From: Litoditis marina
Taxonomy: Eukaryota > Nematoda > Chromadorea > Rhabditida > Rhabditidae
Direction of reading: 5' to 3'
NCBI GenBank assembly: GCA_964036275.1
Contig: OZ038435.1
Location: forward strand, 31,415,521-31,479,520
DNA length: 64,000 nucleotides
Shown here: positions 25,292 to 38,599 of the stretch, in pieces
Position numbering within the stretch: the stretch's first letter is position 1
Layout: each line of letters starts with the position of its first letter
Notes under the pieces: generated by a model
The model's database searches: none
What the model was told of the DNA's origin: nothing
The model's input: the letters and a program-made list of their open reading frames with translations, nothing else
Position numbers and translations under genes: made by a program

Positions 25292-27304
25292 GTGTTTTTT
25301 TTTTCAGAGAGAATAAATAGTTATGAAACAACATTTCAATTTCATGACAAATCAACCACAACATAATCTATCAAACTATACGTATCGTTGAAGTCTAAAT
25401 ACAGTAGTTGGAGAGTAGAACCAGTTCAAGCATGGGTACGGGTGACTTTTCTGAAAATTGAAATAATTAGTTCAATTAATGCTTATATTTCACTGGGTTC
25501 TCTATCGACTACTGATACCTACGTTGTACTTGTTTTCTGGTAACATAGATGGCTAGAACCATATTTTGCATTGATGTTCCCAGATTCACAAAAAAACGAC
25601 TCGTGGTTCAAATTTGGATAAGTCACGTGCAAAAGATTGTTAATTATGAACAGAATGGATTGTTTTCTTTCATGAGAATTTCGATATTTTCTCCCAGTTT
25701 CGCTATACGTAAGTTCACGTTCCACACTTTCATTGGGAAATTGCTGGTTTCGCTTTCCATTCTGCCCACTCTTCACTATCACAATTACCAATGTGATCTG
25801 TATTCAAGATAAATAAATGATTAGTAGTGAAAATAACCGCCGGCGGTGTTAGTGAGCGAAAATAACTGACACAGATAGTCAAAGAAGCGTCATGCTGGTG
25901 GTGATTCGGCCATTCGGAGAGTCAGAAGAAAAGCAGACGACTGAAAATCTCGCATTCTTCATCAAACAGATCGAGGACCGTGCAAGTGACTGGTTAAAAA
26001 TTTTAGGAAAGTTTTTGTTCCATCTTCAGTCAAAAATGTACACTTCAAACACGACTTTTATGGATTCGGGTTTGATTTTCAGTAAGTGTACTATCAAAGA
26101 ACCTTTATCACCTACAATACTAGTTTCGAAAGGCACACTAAATGGAAAAAGGGTTTAGGGTATGAAACATTGTTTGGGTAACAACGGACACAAACTATAT
26201 TTTGGGTTAGAGATCCATGCTACTCGAAAAATCGACCATAACAGTTTACATGCAACGTTTCGCTAATCTTGTAACGTGCTTCTATGTTTCACATAACTGT
26301 CATTCACGAGACTAAACTTCGCTCCCTAAATTTCAATTATCGATTGGGGAGTAAACACAGAAGACTTTTTTGAAATACATAGAATGCTTACCGAACGAGC
26401 GGGTATTCTATCATGCTGGACTCCATGAAAGGCGATATAGGACACAACATTCATTGTAGAAGTCTAACAAATTCGGTTATGGGTTACAACATGGGTACTG
26501 GGTGCAGGATGAAGTACAGTAACGTGAAACGTGTAAAACACATCAGAATCTGGAAACGTGTCCAATGTTATTTTGCGTGAGTTCACGTTTTACGTGACTA
26601 TTACATTAACATCAAGTTAGTTACCATGCACACACGAAAGGTAATTAGTAACTTTTTAAAAACATGCGAAGTAACTACCAAGACGTTCTTCGAGTTTGCA
26701 AAAACTTCTATGAGTAAAATTTCTACTTTAGTCGAATCTCATTTCAGAGAGGTCAAAATGTTTGAAAAGATCCCAACCTTAATGTCGACAATATCTTACT
26801 GGAATGTATGAAACTTATGAGACGTCAAACAGGAATCCTTAGCTACACATGTGTTATACACTCAATTTATGTTTTATAGAGTCGATATTCGATTTTTAGA
26901 ACACGTGCTCACACTCACACAAAGGGAAGAATGGTGACATGAAAATGGAAAGAACAATCGAGGGTAACAGGGTTGAACCACACGTGCGGGATAGAATCTG
27001 TGCTGTCGTTCCGTGCAGATTCAGAATACGTGAAGAGTCAGAGAACTCTTCTGAATTGGGATCACTAACTTTTCGTAAAAGATTCATAAAGTTACCATCG
27101 CTTTACTATTTCGACATTCTATCACTTAACATTTCTCTGGGATATAACTGCATTAGTTAGCTAATGTTATGTCAATCACAAATAACAAGAAAAAATCCTT
27201 TTTTAAATAATTATCTTTTTTTGCAACGAAATCTGGGTTCATGCAGATCTGCAATTCAAAAGACAAACCATGCAACTCAAACCAAACAAATCCGAATCCA
27301 AAAC
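25292..27304. other. Convergent intergenic interval without a gene
   Basis: It lies between the ends of the plus-strand membrane-protein gene and the minus-strand channel gene. ORFs here lack splice context and recognisable composition. One CACGTTTTACGTG palindrome occurs at 26584-26596. Confidence 0.6.
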
Positions 27305-30300
27305 TCACCCAAGGAAGATGAACCAGTACCAAATATTGAAACAGAGGAAGAATATCGGAAATATTATAGAAGATGCCTAGAAAACAAGAGTGTACAAAAC
27401 GATTCGGGGAATATGTTTCATTATAATTTTTATAAAATACGCCATAAAGAGACTATTATGTCAGTTTTCTGTGTTCATAAATCCAAGACAGCTAGATTGA
27501 ACAAAAAATCGATAATTTGTACCTTATCGATTTTCGTAGCCGTCCATCTCGGGCACTTCATACACATCCACGAACAGTGACATCTGTAATGCTTTGTTGT
27601 TGAAGTGTAAATTGTTTAGGTTAACAGATAGGGATTACTTCTCTATAATGTTGATTCTCGTATCGTATTTTGATACTATGATTCTTCTATTAGATTCAGT
27701 AAACTAGTTCTATCGTAACAGTTGTTTTCTTTTTCCAAGTCTGAACTGCGATTATTCCGAAGCAAGAAAAATCTCGGTTACAAAAATGTCCACTTTTTCA
27801 GAAGATTTTAACATGATGAGTGGAAGTGAAATGCTCGGGCAAGTATACATTCCACTAACTGTTTTCTTGCGCAAACTTCAACTTCTCTAAGATGATTTTC
27901 AAAAGTCTTCTTCAGAGGGAATCGACTGCGAAAACTCCTATTTTTACCGATAATGTCCACGTAACTAAAACTGTCCGGAAGTTTTGTATATATATTGTAG
28001 AGTTCTTAATTGTAATGAAGGAGTCCATCATACTCACTCGATGGCGGCATGATGTCCGTTTCTAGACAAATACCCGACCACGGCCAATTCGATGAGGGAG
28101 GCGAAAATGAAGGCCATCGCACTCAGAATCCAGACATCGATGGCTGGAAACAATGAATGGTTAGATATAGTCGTCGCCAGCGGAAAGGCGGGCGGGTACT
28201 GTATATCTATATTTCTGCTGTGTATGCACACATTTCTTCGATTCCAAATCTGCCGGTTATGTGCACCAGTAGCGCGGTGGTTAGCCTTTGCTACGAATAT
28301 TTTGCTCGCACGTTCGATTCCGGCGAGAGACAGAGGTTCATACATTTGTCACTCACTATAGATGGAAATAATCTTACGTGATTCAATACGCGACTTTCCA
28401 CATTACTATATGTGACACTCCAATTTGTGAAATAAATAAGGACATGCAAGACGATATACAGAGGTGGCCTTGCTATGCGCTCATAATGTTATAAGTCGTG
28501 CCAGAAGAAAGGGATATAGAGAATTCTAGTGACGTGAAATACAGGCGGCGAAACATTCTGTCGAAGTTCCGGACTTTTTTTTTTAAATTCAGGGGGAGAT
28601 GTGCAACTGTGACATATAGCAATAGCCTGTCTCGACCTATTTTTCTAGGGTGGGGGACATTTATACAATACTCTTTTTTACTGTTCCTGAACAACAGGTA
28701 TAGATATAACTATTGATCGTTTTATTTTAACATACCTTTAACATCGCTTGTTTTTGGAAGGTTGTTCACAACTGACCCAAACTGGAACCTGGAAGCAATT
28801 CATATGGTTACATATGTTTTTATGATGTAAAAATCAATAAACTTGGGGTACAATGACACACCGATATAAATTGGTTCACTGTCAGTATGTTTCAACTTTC
28901 CCATAGAATTTATGTGACCCACGTCAAGGCCAGAAGTGAGTTCACTCCCACTGTAGTTCGAGAAGGAATTTGTTCTGCGCCGAGGTAGAATGAGACCTGA
29001 ACAAGAAATAAAAGTATTCACTTTAAAACTGCATTAGTATTTCACTAAGAATTATTATACACTAACCGAATGAATATATGCAGGAATACAGTTTTTTTGC
29101 TGGCGTATTTACGGAAATGTTTGCTCAGAAAAAGTAAAAGGTAACTCAAGACGACTTCGAGATTCTGAGAGGGTTGAGAGCAAATGGAATAGTACTATTT
29201 CCCTAAAATCGTAGTCTCATGAAAATTTTTCAAATGGCAATAAGGTCACGAAATGATATCAGAAACAAACGTTACCAGAATGAGCGTGAATTCGATTTCA
29301 AATTGAACTCACCCATGATATAAATACAGAAATGTAGGAAGGAACGTAGACCTGGAAAATAAGGTTTGTTAGAAAGATAAGGATAAGATGAAAACATGAA
29401 TGAGATGTAATAGAAAAGAAGTAATGAAAAATCACCTGTAAAATGTAGAATCCATACAAACGTTGAAAAGTGAAGGTGGCTATCAGCTCGTTGAATATGC
29501 CCGGCGGGTATAACTTAAAACAGGAACTTCATACTTTCTACAACGATGAGTAAACTACTCATTTTAACATGTAAAGGTAAATCATTACTGCTTCGTCTGT
29601 TTCGCTGATTTCTCAAAAAAATTCAAATAGTATGAACTTCTGTGTTACTCTAATCTGTCTAGATTTCTTTTTAAAATTGCTGAAGTTTGTTCTTTTTCCC
29701 GAATCAATCAAAATTCATGAAAAAGTGGGGGCCCAACGACTGTGAGATTTGTCTTCTGCTGTGCGCCCCTTAGACAACTACTCTCAAATGGAGCAGCTAC
29801 TGCTACAAAAACCAAAAAATACTCATGTATAACTGTTAATTACAAACATACAAAAGTCGTAAAATATTTTCTCAAACCTGTAAACTAGAATCTACAAGTC
29901 ACAGCTGCGAAATAGAGAACAACTGTTGAGTAATATGCCGAACGTTATAGCACCTAGAATTGAAGTAATGATCGAAAACACCAACCATTGTGCACAAAAC
30001 CAGGAACTCTATAATTAACTACATTGAGTTAACATCTGTGATTTGTAGATTCTAGTTTACAGGTTTGAGAAAATATTTTACGACTTTTGTATGTTTGTAA
30101 TTAACAGTTATACATGAGTATTTTTTGGTTTTTGTAGCAGTAGCTGCTCCATTTGAGAGTAGTTGTCTAAGGGGCGCACAGCAGAAGACAAATCTCACAG
30201 TCGTTGGGCCCCCACTTTTTCATGAATTTTTCTCTTTTTGTATACATGCCGTAGGTATGTGGTTTGATCTGTACGGTGCAGATAAAATTGTTTTCTTAAT

Positions 30301-33300
30301 GAACCACTTGCCACGTATTACTATCATTTGAGAAAAATATGACGTCAACATTGCAGTTCTGAGAACTTACTTTCTGCCCTCTGCCCTTCAGAATCCCAGA
30401 ATACGTCATGTTTGAATGAAGTATGAAGTTTCATCGTAAATTAACCATTTCTAAGAAACTTTCAGCATTCGAAAACTTATTTCACGTCAATTTTTTGAAA
30501 GTTGACGTCATCTGGCTTTCTGATTTCCAGAATAAGTCATAGATAAAGTTTTGTCGTTAATATACCATTTTTAAGAAATTTTCAGCATTTGAAAATATAT
30601 GTGACGTCAACTTTGCATTTTTCAAAATCGACTCCATCTGGTCTCCAGAATCCCAGAATACATCACTCTCAGATTGAGTTTCATTGTTAATTGACCCTTT
30701 CTAAGATATTACCATCGTTTAAAAATATATGTGACGTCAACTTTGCACTTTTCAAAAATGACGTCATCTGGTCTCCAGAATCTCAGAATACGTCACTTTT
30801 AGATTGAGTTTCTCCGTTAATTGACCCTTTCTAAGATATTACCATCATTTGAAAATATATGTGACGTCAACTTTGCACTTTTCAAAAATTACGTCATCGG
30901 GTCTCCAGAATCCTGAAGGACGTCAGGAAAAGAATACTTCATACTCAAATAAAAGTCACGATGGCCTCATATTTCAATTTTCGAGCAAATCGGTAATTGT
31001 TACTCTAAGTTACAATACAGTTTGAGTTGTCGACCGGACAGAGAGAGAGTGAGAGAGCGTGCTAAATGGAGAGACGCAGACACTTTACGAAAAATGTCTA
31101 TAACTTTGATTAAAACAATTTTTTCTCAATTTTTTTTTGCTCCGCGAGTGTTTGAGTAGGTATCACATGTCTTCCACAATTTTCAACGAAATCGGTTGAG
31201 TAGAAACACTTAAACTGGGTTTACTTTTCTTGTCACAACCCACCCACCCACCCACCCACACACACACCCACCCACCCACCCACACACGACGGAAGTTGGC
31301 GCTCTTGATGAAGCGCATGAGGTCATAACTTGGCTCAAACTTAACCGATTTCGCTGAAATTTGAAACACGGTTAGGGAATTAGCTATAGAAAACATGTAC
31401 ATCAATAAAAACTTTGTTTTGCAATTTTCAGCCTTTTTGAGGAGAAACTAAAAAAACGGGAGCGCGCATTAGCCGGACCAAAGACAAATCTCGCACAGCG
31501 CTTCGCGCTGCGCGCGATTCTAACGGTGAGGAACTTGTATCGGTTGCTTTTTTTACACAGATTGGTGACCGACCCGCATCTCACTAGAGGATGAGAAATC
31601 TACGAGAACATAGTCAGGCAGGGTGATATTCCCTTTCAATATGGTTATCGGTGGCACGGTGTCTATCCACTCCATTTCAACCTGGAATGACACAGATGAT
31701 ACAAAACTACATATATTACATATTTATTTATTCACTCCGTTTCGTTACGAGGCGGTGATCATCATGTATGACACAGATCTTGTTTCTTGTGAGGTCTTGG
31801 TCCCTTTCCTTCATAGAAGACTTCATGGTGGACTAGCCATTCATAAAACAAAAATAGAGTTTTCTAATTTATATTTGCGAGAAATTTTAACGACACAAAA
31901 TACGTCAGAAAGGTTAGGGAAATAAGACCTAAGTCGGAACAGTACAAATGTTTGGGTAGTGCAAAACCGGAAGATTCAAAATTTGTATTCGTCGAACACG
32001 TTTGATTTCCAAGAATGAAAATCTGTGTACCTAATGCGTGCTTTTCCATTTATAATGTTAACTACGAGTATGATTATTTTGCATTTTCCACATTTCATCA
32101 ACCTACTTGGTCGTGATTGTGCGTGAAGCTCTCGTAGAACAGCATGCATTTCTGTTGATCGATTGGAAATGTTCTGCAATGCTTGTATACTTATGTTATG
32201 GTTTTCCGGTTCATTGTAACCCCGAATTCGAATAAGTACGATAACTTTAAACAAGTTTATTTATAATCTTGATCAAAATTTCTAGTAAATGTGTTAAGAA
32301 GAGCATTTGACACAGTTATGAGATTTCTCTTTTCCTTGTCATCGTTTTCTGTGGTTTATATAGAAATTAGAAAGAAAAATATCTGCGTTTTTCAGATGAC
32401 AACCTCCTGCAAAGCCTATAATGTTTCTCCAACTTACTACGTTTCCCCAAAACTTGCCTTAGTGTACTCGAGCAGGGTCCGGTGAGTTTGATTCGATAGT
32501 TGTGCCAGATACTTCCATTACTGTAGATCTGAAATTCGTTCTCGCATCAGCATTTTCAATATTGGGTGAGTTCCTCCTCTTTGAATTCAAAGTTCTTCGA
32601 ATCAGAGAAAGGTACTCCGTTGAAACAATTTCTGCCACGAGTGTGAAGAAAAAGTTTCAACAAAAAGTCAATAACAGTTTTTCACCAAGTTTAGTAAACC
32701 AACCTGTAGGAATATATTCTTGAACGGACTGGAATGAATATTCGCCAATTTACTGTTCACGAAACAAGCGTGAGGATTCCAGATTTTGTCCAGAATAGTT
32801 TTGCCATCGACCGACATGTTGCTGAAACAATAGATTAGAACAGTGGAAAAGTATTTTCCCAAGAAAAGCTAGTTTGTTACATAATAAAGTTACTCAACAT
32901 GTAGTACGTGAGTCTCCAATCAGAAAATGAATAGAAAGGTTGTAACGAAACCGACCTTTTGCATGGATTCAAATGATCGTAAGCTAGTGCGGGATCCATC
33001 CATCGCTCAGTTACGTAGATATCCAACTCGAACTCGGAGGTTATTTCTATGATTTTGGACACTTCTTGAACCCATATCTGAAAAAAACGCTTGAAACATT
33101 CTTAAACAGAATCGAGCTTTATGTGGTCTTTTCTACTACATGATTACATTTTTGACTACAACACAACTGAAACACAAATGAAAACAGAAACGCTTCGATC
33201 TGTACATTTGAGATTTGGCTTTTTAGCTCTAGGTTTCCCGAATTTACATGTACATTAAATATACAAACATAAGTATATCGATTGAGAGGAGCTAACCTCC

Positions 33301-34151
33301 ACAGAGACGTGTACATGGCCGCCGCCAGGCAGCTGAAGATTGTCATAACCGGAAAGGATGTTGGCTGAAAATGGTCACAGTTACATTACGAATCATTCCT
33401 TCAAGTTCATTCTACAATTTCGAGTTCTGTAATACCGCTGGAACTATGTGTATGAGTAAGGTTTCACAAGTTAGTAATTCTCAATGCGGTGTTGCAAATT
33501 TAGTGTAAACACCAAAACAGACTCGTGCCCAGAAAACTGCGACAACTACCTACTACGGGGAGTGAACGAAAATTTTTCTGACGATCATCAAAAACAACTG
33601 CAACTCGACACATTTGAATTTTACGTTCTGTGACTGTTTTTCACGTTACTGGTAATTTCACTAGCAATTCACCCACCAATTACATTGTCATCTCCCATAC
33701 ACTCGCCCTTCGACGGATCTCCACCAAGACCGCGATATGTGCGGTTACAGGAACCGAAAGCGCTGAAAAGTCATTATTTAGAAGTTTTAGACTGTTTGTT
33801 CTCGAAACGTGAAAAAAAAGTTGCCTTTCTTCATACACGTTTTAACATTCTGATGTTTGCTTGTCCACATCTCACGTGAATGAATTTGTTCAGTATCAAT
33901 AGATATGTACGAAATGTAATGGATTTTATGTTGGCTTTTCCACTGGTGTGGACAAGAAACTATGATCTGAAAGAGTTTAAAAGTACATAAATTTGGCAAA
34001 AACATGATATCAGTTATTAGAGAACAAAAATATTTATAAGAGGAACCCGTGATGAATGATTGTCTACAAAAGTTTCTCACCAATCGTCATAATCGAGCGA
34101 AATTGCATGAATTTGCTGGCAGATTGCCAACAGTAAAAGTAGTATCATCAT
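27305..34151 (-). CDS. Cys-loop ligand-gated ion channel subunit, anion-type pore, complete
   Basis: Fifteen exons close to 1194 nt (397 residues): 34081-34151, 33677-33762, 33297-33364, 32956-33077, 32704-32821, 32458-32528, 32107-32173, 31574-31681, 29436-29513, 29313-29351, 28923-28996, 28736-28788, 28038-28143, 27523-27583, 27305-27376. A signal peptide ([16 protein letters not shown]) leads into [14 protein letters not shown] and the extracellular domain; the Cys-loop is C174-C188 with the usual 13 residues between. M1 follows LYGFYILQ; M2 is [18 protein letters not shown] (~288-305), with PSR where anion channels have PAR; M3 is [17 protein letters not shown]4 is [15 protein letters not shown]. 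The M3-M4 loop is only ~30 residues and holds [11 protein letters not shown]2 resembles nematode acetylcholine- or amine-gated chloride channels; the ligand is unknown. Intron 6 starts GC (AG|GCAAGT). Exon 9 follows an AAG acceptor. The end of exon 8 could lie 12 nt further downstream. Confidence 0.9.
28261..28330 (+). pseudogene. tRNA-like remnant or tRNA-derived SINE head
   Basis: AGTAGCGCGGTGGTTAGCC resembles a polymerase III A box and D arm, and ACGTTCGATTCCGG a B box, about 40 bp apart. The acceptor stem does not pair, so this is not a functional tRNA. It lies in a channel-gene intron on the opposite strand. A B-box sequence with a similar downstream GAG-GACA is at 63441-63504 (minus). 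Confidence 0.45.
29712..31519 (-). mobile_element. Composite repeat element, ~1.81 kb, copy 2 (inverted)
   Basis: In reverse order relative to 17048-18976 it has the palindrome (29712-30228), the TGACGTCA tandem block (30340-30930), the GACGGAAGTTGGCGCTC linker and the GC-rich terminus (GCGCGCATTAGCCGGACC, then CAGCGCTTCGCGCTGCGCGC). It lies entirely in the 2-kb intron between exons 8 and 9 of the channel gene. Confidence 0.78.
31239..31287. repeat. CCCA/CA microsatellite
   Basis: CCCA tetramers interrupted by CA dimers over about 50 bp, inside composite element copy 2. The equivalent position in copy 1 is a TTCC-type repeat (about 17278-17305). Confidence 0.8.
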
Positions 34152-35162
34152 GTTCTATGTGATCATTTCTGAACAAATTGTGTGGATCTGAAATCGAACA
34201 TTGAACTTGCTATCGATGAGATTAAAACGAAAATGAACGGTTACACAACTTTTGAAATAAATCATAAAACTATGAATAAGCGAAATAACATACATAGAAA
34301 ATAGATAGTTCGATTTATCACAATTCAACCAAAGAAGTTCAGAATGGTAATAGTTAGAAAGAGTTTCCCTTCAAGCGTAGACGAAACCCTTTGAATCTAA
34401 ACAAACCGTTTTAAGAGTCAAATCTTCCCCAAGGTGTAGGCAGAAAAGTAATGAGCCTTCATGAGAAAGAGGCGATTTTTCTCATGTCGTGTGACATGCA
34501 ATATGTCTTCACTATACTAATGATGTGGCTAATTTCGAACACACTCCCACTGCACTAAGACGGGAATCAATGAACTAATTTTCCGGGTTAGCATAATTAA
34601 AAAGTTGAATTGTATAAACCAAGCTGCGTGAAAATAATACTCGCATCGAGATTCAAGCACAACGAAGATGTAATCACTCCTTATTATGGTTGCTCTTGAA
34701 AGGGCAGGCTGTGATTTTGTCATTATTTCTAGGCTGTTTTGATAAGATTCTGCTGTAGTTATAGACCGAACTACAAATTCGGAATAATACCGTATCTGTT
34801 TCGCCAGTCGATAACTTCCTACAGTAATTATTTGGTTGTTCAAGGACATTTATCCATCCAACGAACAGACTCTCAGATTTACGGTTTTCTATGCTTGTAG
34901 TAACCAATGTCTTGAACAAAATTACGAAATTTAAACTGTTAACAATACCTACAAGATATATGAACAAGTTACTTGGTTGGAAGATTTACAATCTTACTGT
35001 AGAGGGCTATCGTTGCGTGAAACGACTATGCATGTATTCATTTCCTAACCTCCCATACGTACAACTGAGCTGCATAACTAATTGTGTCGGCCACGCTGTA
35101 GTCGTCTTGCATTGTGGGAATTGGTCGTCTACACCATAATTCATGCGGGTGTGAATCAACCA

Positions 35163-35346
35163 CCAGAGTACGAATGCTAGAAGATCCCGGCACCTTCATC
35201 CCATTCTGCGTCTCTCGCTCCTCTGCCTCACTATTTCTCGTCTTATACATCCTGACGGGATGTAAGAGCAGAGAAACAGCGTATGTTTGAGGAGACGCAG
35301 GATGGGATGAAAGTGCCGGGATCTTCTAGAAAACGTACTCAAAGTA
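35163..35346. mobile_element. MITE with AGAAGATCCCGGCAC arms
   Basis: Left arm AGAAGATCCCGGCACCTTCA with CATTCTGCGTCTC; right arm GAGACGCAGGATGGGATGAA with GTGCCGGGATCTTCT. The arms are inverted copies of about 40 bp, with AGTACG and CGTACT at the outer ends. No ORF. Confidence 0.75.
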
Positions 35347-36816
35347 CGTATGTATGCGGGAGTATACCAAATCCTTTGTCTCTCGAATGTTTCACTATTT
35401 TGTGAGTATTGTATCCTGGGGAGATTTCAAAGCAGAAAAAGCGGGAGCCAAAACTCTATGGATATTACTGAATACGGCATCTGGTGGTCGGAAAATGGAG
35501 CTAAGTTTTTTTGTACCTGCGCTTGGATGTTTTTGAAGTTAACAAAGAATATCAATGCTTCATGAGATACTACAAAATTAACGAGACAGAAAATATACTC
35601 TTTTTTGTGGTATTTCAAAAAAATCTTGAGAAAAGATTCTTATTAGCAGACTCTTTGAATCATTTTGGTAACATTGTTAGTGATAACAGTAAAAAAATCC
35701 AAATCTGAAATCATTCCAAAGAGTTTCGAACGTGGAGAATCTGAATGGAAGTCTCAAAATTTTTCTGGGTATGTTGTAAGTACGCAAAACCTTGAAAACT
35801 AGCAGATTGCAACATCCTTGCAAAATATGTTGAACATTCAAGTGAGAAGAGAATATGATTGGGAGAGCACATCGGTGGTCATGGATTTCTCAGCCCCCCT
35901 CCCTAACGAGGCCCGAAACTCGGTTTACCGATGGGTCTAATCAACAGAACACCAACACGCAGCTAGCTTCCAACTTGGCATAGAAGGAAAGTAATAATAC
36001 TAATAAAAACGCTTATCAGTAGAATTGTAGACTAACGTGTTTCGGACATTCACATTAGATATAGTTTATTAATCCTGGTACATAGAGAACTTCGCTTAGC
36101 ATTTGTTGTTGATACTCATAAGGCTCAGTGAGAAATGAGAATACAATTATTACATTCAAGTAAAACATGATACAAAGACTTTCACTTTTCTATTTGAGTC
36201 TAGTGTATTGACGATTACATTTTTGAATGTTTTCCATGAAACGTGAAGGAATAAACACAGATAACTTAAGTCATGTAGGAGTAAACTCTAGTTGTAAGCC
36301 AAATGTCGGGCTGAGAACAAAGCCTACCATTCAGGAAACCCGGCCGTTCATCTCTTGACGTTCCACAACAGATAGAAATTATGTTTCTAGTGAAATATGC
36401 ATTGAGAATGATTTAGACCGTGATTCGACTAGATTTAATGAGGACATACTTTATATCAATTACACCGGAAAGTTCTCGTACGCGAACTTCTGTTCAGAGA
36501 TATGAAAAACGACAAGTTTTGGACAAGCTATGTAAGTCAGTACATTTGCTGAGACAAAATTGAAAACGAGTGTTTTGGAGGACCTATCTTCATCACTTAC
36601 TTCGGTTCAAACAATTGGAAAACTTATAATTCCGGAAAAGCTATATGTGTCAGTTAATCTCGTTCAAACAATTGAAAAACGATTATTTCCGGACTAGCTA
36701 TCTATTTCAGGCGGAGAACAGAATCCGCAGTGTTGGGGATGCGACGCGGTGTTGGACGTATTGATCCGGAGGGCAGATTTTGGAAATTCAACCCAAGTCA
36801 TCCGATTCTCGCGGCT

Positions 36817-37290
36817 CAGCCCAACACATTATACGACACCCGAGAGAATGAAATATGATGGCTGGTCCACTTTTACTGGCAGCATGTGAAAGGTCACGTG
36901 AAACTTTACGTAATGTCACGTGAGACACCAAAGAGCTTGCCCTCGTCATTAGATGGCACGCTTACTACATTTGTTTCACACGTAACACTAGGACTGGCAG
37001 AAACTTAAATATCACATGCAACGCTCCAAAAACGTTTACTTGAAATCAGACATTTCTTTCGGCCTAGCCAAACACATTATACGACACCCGAGAGAATCAA
37101 ATATGATGGCTGGTCCACTTTTACTGGCAATAGGTAAGATGTCACGTGAAACTACACGTAATATCTCGTTAAACATCACAGATCTTGAACCTTGTCATTA
37201 CATGGTATGGTCCCTACACTCCTACAGAAACACTCCAACACATTGTTTCACACGTTTCACGTGAACTGTCAGGAAATGGAATGTCACGTG
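36817..37290 (+). repeat. Tandem duplication, period ~247 bp
   Basis: CACATTATACGACACCCGAG followed by ATGATGGCTGGTCCACTTTT occurs at 36817 and again at 37066, and both continue into TCACGTGAAACT/TACACGTAAT-rich sequence. The units contain several CACGTG and ACGTGA words. No ORF is conserved between them. Confidence 0.75.
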
Positions 37291-38599
37291 ATACTTCAGG
37301 TGAATATTCACGTGAAAATCTCACATCAAGCTATAAACTACTACAATAGCATCTGCATAAATGTGATAGACGAACAAATTGTGGACAACTGTAGTGCTAG
37401 TAAAATAATAGTCACGTACAACCTGATAAAATCATCAAAGTTCACGGAGATGCATTGCAAATTCCACGTTACTTCCATATTAGTTTTTAGTAAGAAATTA
37501 TCCATTTCATGGAATCTGGAAAGGATGGCAATTTGTGGTTCGAGCGCGGAAGAAGATAATGAGAAGGGCGCTCCCTCGGGACCAGTATAAAGACTGATGG
37601 AAAGAATATGAATAGAAGAAGATTTGTTACGTGAAGCCCTATTTCGGAGAAAAATGGAGAAGAAGACCGAACCATCCTAACCTGCGTCTCATCAAACATA
37701 CGCTATTTCGCTTCTTTAAGCCTAGAAACAAGTCTCTCGAGATAGTAGGCCAAGTGAGAAACCCAGAATGGAATCAAGGTGCCACAACACGTATACGAGT
37801 ATTCTTTTTCAATGAAAAACTGTTTCGTTTCGTTTTTCTGTCGTTTTGCGACTAACAGTGACTCTGTGTTCGGTGAGCCTGCATGATATGAGTTTTAGTG
37901 TATTCCGTTGTAAAGGTTCTTCCTTTACCCACTCAATGAACATAAAAAATCCAGTTTGCAGTTAAGAAAAACATTATATGAGAAACATCGCATGATATTT
38001 CATTTCTGTTTTGCGAAAATATACAGATACATTTTTTTATGAATTTAGTCAAGGGTGCTGGAAGGGAGGTGACGAAACACCGGTGAAAAGAAAGAGAAGT
38101 ATAGAATAAAAGAGAGAAAATAAGGAGAGAGAGAAAGGAAGAGAGGGAGAGGGGGATAGAGAAAGAGGACAGTGACAGGGAGAGAGGGAGATGGAGGAAG
38201 ATCTATAACTTTGTTCAGTCAAACACTGATCGATTCCTCCATTGGTGCACGATTTGCGGGAATCTGAAATGAACCTTTGCAGAACCAAAAAAAGCGCAGA
38301 TATGGGTCGTGAATTCGTGAATTTTTGATTGTCGCCCAATCGAATGAGCACCACGCGACAAACTGCCTCCCAACACATACTATGAAGTTATAGTCGGCCG
38401 AACAGAGAAATGATAGTTCTCAGAACCACATTTCATTGCAAATACACATAGTGTTAATTAAAGGCTCGTGTTAAATTTCCCAAAAACTCATTTCCCGTTA
38501 GGAACAACCAAAACCCGCTCAAAATAGAGGTCTGATGTGTGGAACTTTAGTGGGTAATTAAAAAAGTCCATTTTCAATTTACTAACTATGGTAGAAAAC

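Larger units (their letters stand above)
34152..38599. other. Intergenic interval of 4.4 kb
   Basis: No gene was found between the start of the channel gene and the end of the PLBD gene, both on the minus strand. It contains a small MITE at 35163-35346, a tandem duplication at 36817-37290 and a GA-rich stretch at about 38085-38200. Promoter elements of the channel gene are presumably near 34170-34500 but none is recognisable. Confidence 0.6.

Noticed and set aside
25892..26158. 88-codon plus-strand ORF between the convergent genes
   Set aside because: No recognisable domain, no neighbouring phase-compatible exons and ordinary intergenic composition.
27164..27580. 138-codon plus-strand ORF
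   Set aside because: It is the antisense of the last two exons (M4 and the [10 protein letters not shown] exon) of the channel gene, which explain the sequence better.
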